Assembly: GCA_028724525.1 (NCBI GenBank)
Contig: JAQYCV010000022.1
Location: 1-42,257 of the forward strand
Origin: Clostridiales bacterium
GTDB lineage: Bacteria > Bacillota > Clostridia > Saccharofermentanales > DTU023
Length of the DNA: 42,257 bases
Direction: 5' to 3'
The notes beneath the pieces were generated by a model. The model ran no database searches. It was not told the DNA's origin and was given only the letters and a program-made list of their open reading frames with translations. This document shows, piece after piece, positions 40,806-42,257 of this stretch (its first letter is position 1; each line of letters starts with the position of its first letter). Made by a program: the position numbers and the translations under genes.

Positions 40806-42257
40806 TTACTGGGCCAGGATCTCCATGAATTCCTCGCCCGTAATGGTTTCGGTCTGGTAGAGGTGGTCTGCCAGTTGGTCGAGTTTATCTCGGTTGTCGA
40901 TCATGACCTGCTTGGCCTTAGCGTAGGAATCACTGATGATCTGGAGGACCTCCTGGTCGACCTGGTAGCTGGTTTCGGGCGAGCAGGTCATCTGGCCTTG
41001 GCCGCCCAGGTATTGGCTGCCGCCGGACTCTAGCTGCATCATGCCAAATTTGTCCGACATGCCGTAGCGGGTGACCATCTGCTTGGCCAGCTGGGTAGCC
41101 TTTTCAATATCATTGGCTGCCCCTGTTGTGATCTCGCCGAAGACCACTTCTTCCGCGGCCCGGCCGCCTACCAGGGTTTCAATCTGGTTGAGGGCATCTG
41201 TCCGGGACATGAGGACTTTTTCGTTTTCTTCTACCTGCATGGTGTAGCCCAGGGCGCCAGAGGTGCGGGGAATAATGGTGATCTTAGTGACAGGAGCAGA
41301 CCCCTTCTGGAGGGCTGCCACGAGGGCATGGCCAATTTCATGGTAGGAGACGATCTTCTTTTCTTCGTCGGACATGATGGAATTCTTCTTCTGGGCACCG
41401 GCGATAACTGTTTCAATAGACTCTACCAGGTCTTCGGTGGTGACTTTGTCGCGCCCTTGGCGGACGGCACGCAAGGCTGCCTCATTGACCATGTTGGCTA
41501 CTTCGGCTCCCGAGGCCCCGGAGGTCATGCGGGCGATGAGGTTGTAGTCGATGGGGTCAGCGGTTTGGACCCGACGCAGGTGGACCTTGAGAATATCTTC
41601 TCTGCCTTGCAGGTCAGGTAGCTCCATGCGGACCTGGCGGTCAAAGCGTCCGGGCCTGAGGAGGGCGGGGTCCAGGATCTCTGGCCGGTTGGTTGCAGCC
41701 AGGATGATGACACCTTTATTGGCACCAAAGCCATCCATTTCGGTTAAGAGCTGGTTAAGGGTCTGCTCGCGTTCGTCGTTGGAGGCCATCTGGTTGTCGC
41801 GGGACTTACCAATGGTGTCGATCTCGTCAATAAAAACAATGCAGGGGGCATGTTTGCCGGCTTCCTCAAAGAGGTCTCGGACTTTGGCAGCTCCCCGGCC
41901 CACAAACATCTCTACAAATTCTGAACCAGAAATCGAGAAGAAGGGGACATGGGCTTCGCCGGCCACTGCCTTGGCGATGAGGGTTTTACCAGTCCCGGGA
42001 GGGCCCACAAGCAGGACGCCCTTAGGACATTGAGCCCCCACTTTTTGGTATTTATCCGGCTGGTTCAAATAGTCAATGATTTCCTGCAGGGACTCTTTGG
42101 CTTCTTCCTGACCAGCAACATCTGCGAAAGACTTTTCGCCTTCTTCAGGCTCATAGAGCTTAGCCCCGGACTGGCCGTAAATATTCAGGCCAGAGGCCCC
42201 CATCCGGCCCATCATGCGCTTATTCAGCATGTTGCCAAGCCAGAAGAAGATGAGGAT
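40806..42257 (-). CDS. ftsH: ATP-dependent zinc metalloprotease FtsH (partial, 5' end outside the window)
   Basis: The 3' part of ftsH, running off the right edge. Nine more in-frame codons (ILIFFWLGN, end of a membrane span) precede the internal ATG at 42230, so that ATG is not the real start. The AAA domain has Walker A GPPGTGKT, the pore loop FVEMFVG, Walker [12 protein letters not shown] and the second region of homology ending RPGRFDRQV. The protease has HEIGHA (zinc and catalytic residues) and the third ligand region near [10 protein letters not shown]. FtsH degrades membrane and short-lived proteins. The C-terminus is short, ending [11 protein letters not shown], typical for Clostridia. 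Confidence 0.95.
   Translation of the reverse strand: MLIFFWLGNMLNKRMMGRMGASGLNIYGQSGAKLYEPEEGEKSFADVAGQEEAKESLQEIIDYLNQPDKYQKVGAQCPKGVLLVGPPGTGKTLIAKAVAGEAHVPFFSISGSEFVEMFVGRGAAKVRDLFEEAGKHAPCIVFIDEIDTIGKSRDNQMASNDEREQTLNQLLTEMDGFGANKGVIILAATNRPEILDPALLRPGRFDRQVRMELPDLQGREDILKVHLRRVQTADPIDYNLIARMTSGASGAEVANMVNEAALRAVRQGRDKVTTEDLVESIETVIAGAQKKNSIMSDEEKKIVSYHEIGHALVAALQKGSAPVTKITIIPRTSGALGYTMQVEENEKVLMSRTDALNQIETLVGGRAAEEVVFGEITTGAANDIEKATQLAKQMVTRYGMSDKFGMMQLESGGSQYLGGQGQMTCSPETSYQVDQEVLQIISDSYAKAKQVMIDNRDKLDQLADHLYQTETITGEEFMEILAQ

Noticed and set aside
1-42257. CRISPR arrays, tRNA or rRNA genes, prophage or IS transposase
   Set aside because: No regularly spaced repeat-spacer array, cloverleaf-like gene, rRNA signature or transposase frame was found on either strand.

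Overview
The window looks like chromosomal DNA of an anaerobic, Gram-positive Bacillota (clostridial-type) bacterium. The reasons are strong AGGAGG-type ribosome binding sites, an LPXTG sortase-anchored surface protein, lipoprotein-type binding proteins, FeoA/FeoB with the small Cys-rich FeoB partner, a TctABC transporter, YedF/DUF3343 selenium-type genes, and remnants of cobamide synthesis. I cannot name a genus with confidence. Most of the window is moderately G+C-rich. The stretch from about 30.6 to 38 kb is visibly richer in A+T.

Layout. 0.2-3.7 kb: a rhomboid-fold membrane protein, a D-2-hydroxyacid dehydrogenase, an intergenic region with hairpins and copy A of a dispersed repeat, and a Fic protein. 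3.8-9.9 kb (+): a YrrN/YrrO-type tRNA U34 hydroxylation pair (trhP1/trhP2), a CbiA-type cobyrinate amidase, and a fused binding-protein/permease plus ATPase for an amino acid. 9.9-12.0 kb (-): a CobD-CbiP fusion. 12.2-15.3 kb (+): an EamA exporter, a CapA-type phosphoesterase and a thermonuclease. 15.3-23.2 kb (-): an eight-gene overlapping operon of two TVP38/DedA-like proteins, a CCG-domain protein, a YnjF-like CDP-alcohol phosphatidyltransferase, YnjB-YnjC-YnjD and an MtaA-like methyltransferase. It is divergent from a rhodanese lipoprotein, YedF and DUF3343 (23.4-25.0 kb). 25.1-30.3 kb: repeat copy B, polyphosphate:AMP phosphotransferase, and feoA-feoA-feoB with the Cys-rich protein. 30.6-38.0 kb: tctC-tctB-tctA, an EPSP-synthase-family gene, a LacI-type regulator and a DASS-type anion transporter. 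38.1-40.6 kb (-): a broken LPXTG beta-helix surface protein. 40.8 kb to the end (-): the C-terminal part of FtsH.

Main points of interest. (1) Both cobamide amidotransferases encoded here have lost glutaminase function in different ways. CbiA has Gln where the nucleophilic Cys should be. The CbiP half of the CobD-CbiP fusion has lost its whole glutaminase domain but kept the extreme C-terminal tail. This suggests ammonia-driven amidation or a decaying pathway. (2) A roughly 240 bp repeat occurs in two inverted copies (about 2.2-2.46 kb and 25.14-25.38 kb), with internal 18-bp units, a long hairpin with a compensatory change, and an overlap with the end of the Fic gene. A faint third remnant lies at 30.6 kb. 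(3) The ydjX/ydjZ/ynjBCDF-like operon sits beside selenium/sulfur carrier genes and carries an MtaA-like methyltransferase. (4) The A+T-rich block joins two organic-anion transporters, an EPSP synthase homologue and a LacI regulator behind a strong promoter with CG-centred operators. (5) The LPXTG gene has three single-G insertions in G runs and one early stop codon; correcting all four would restore a complete surface protein.
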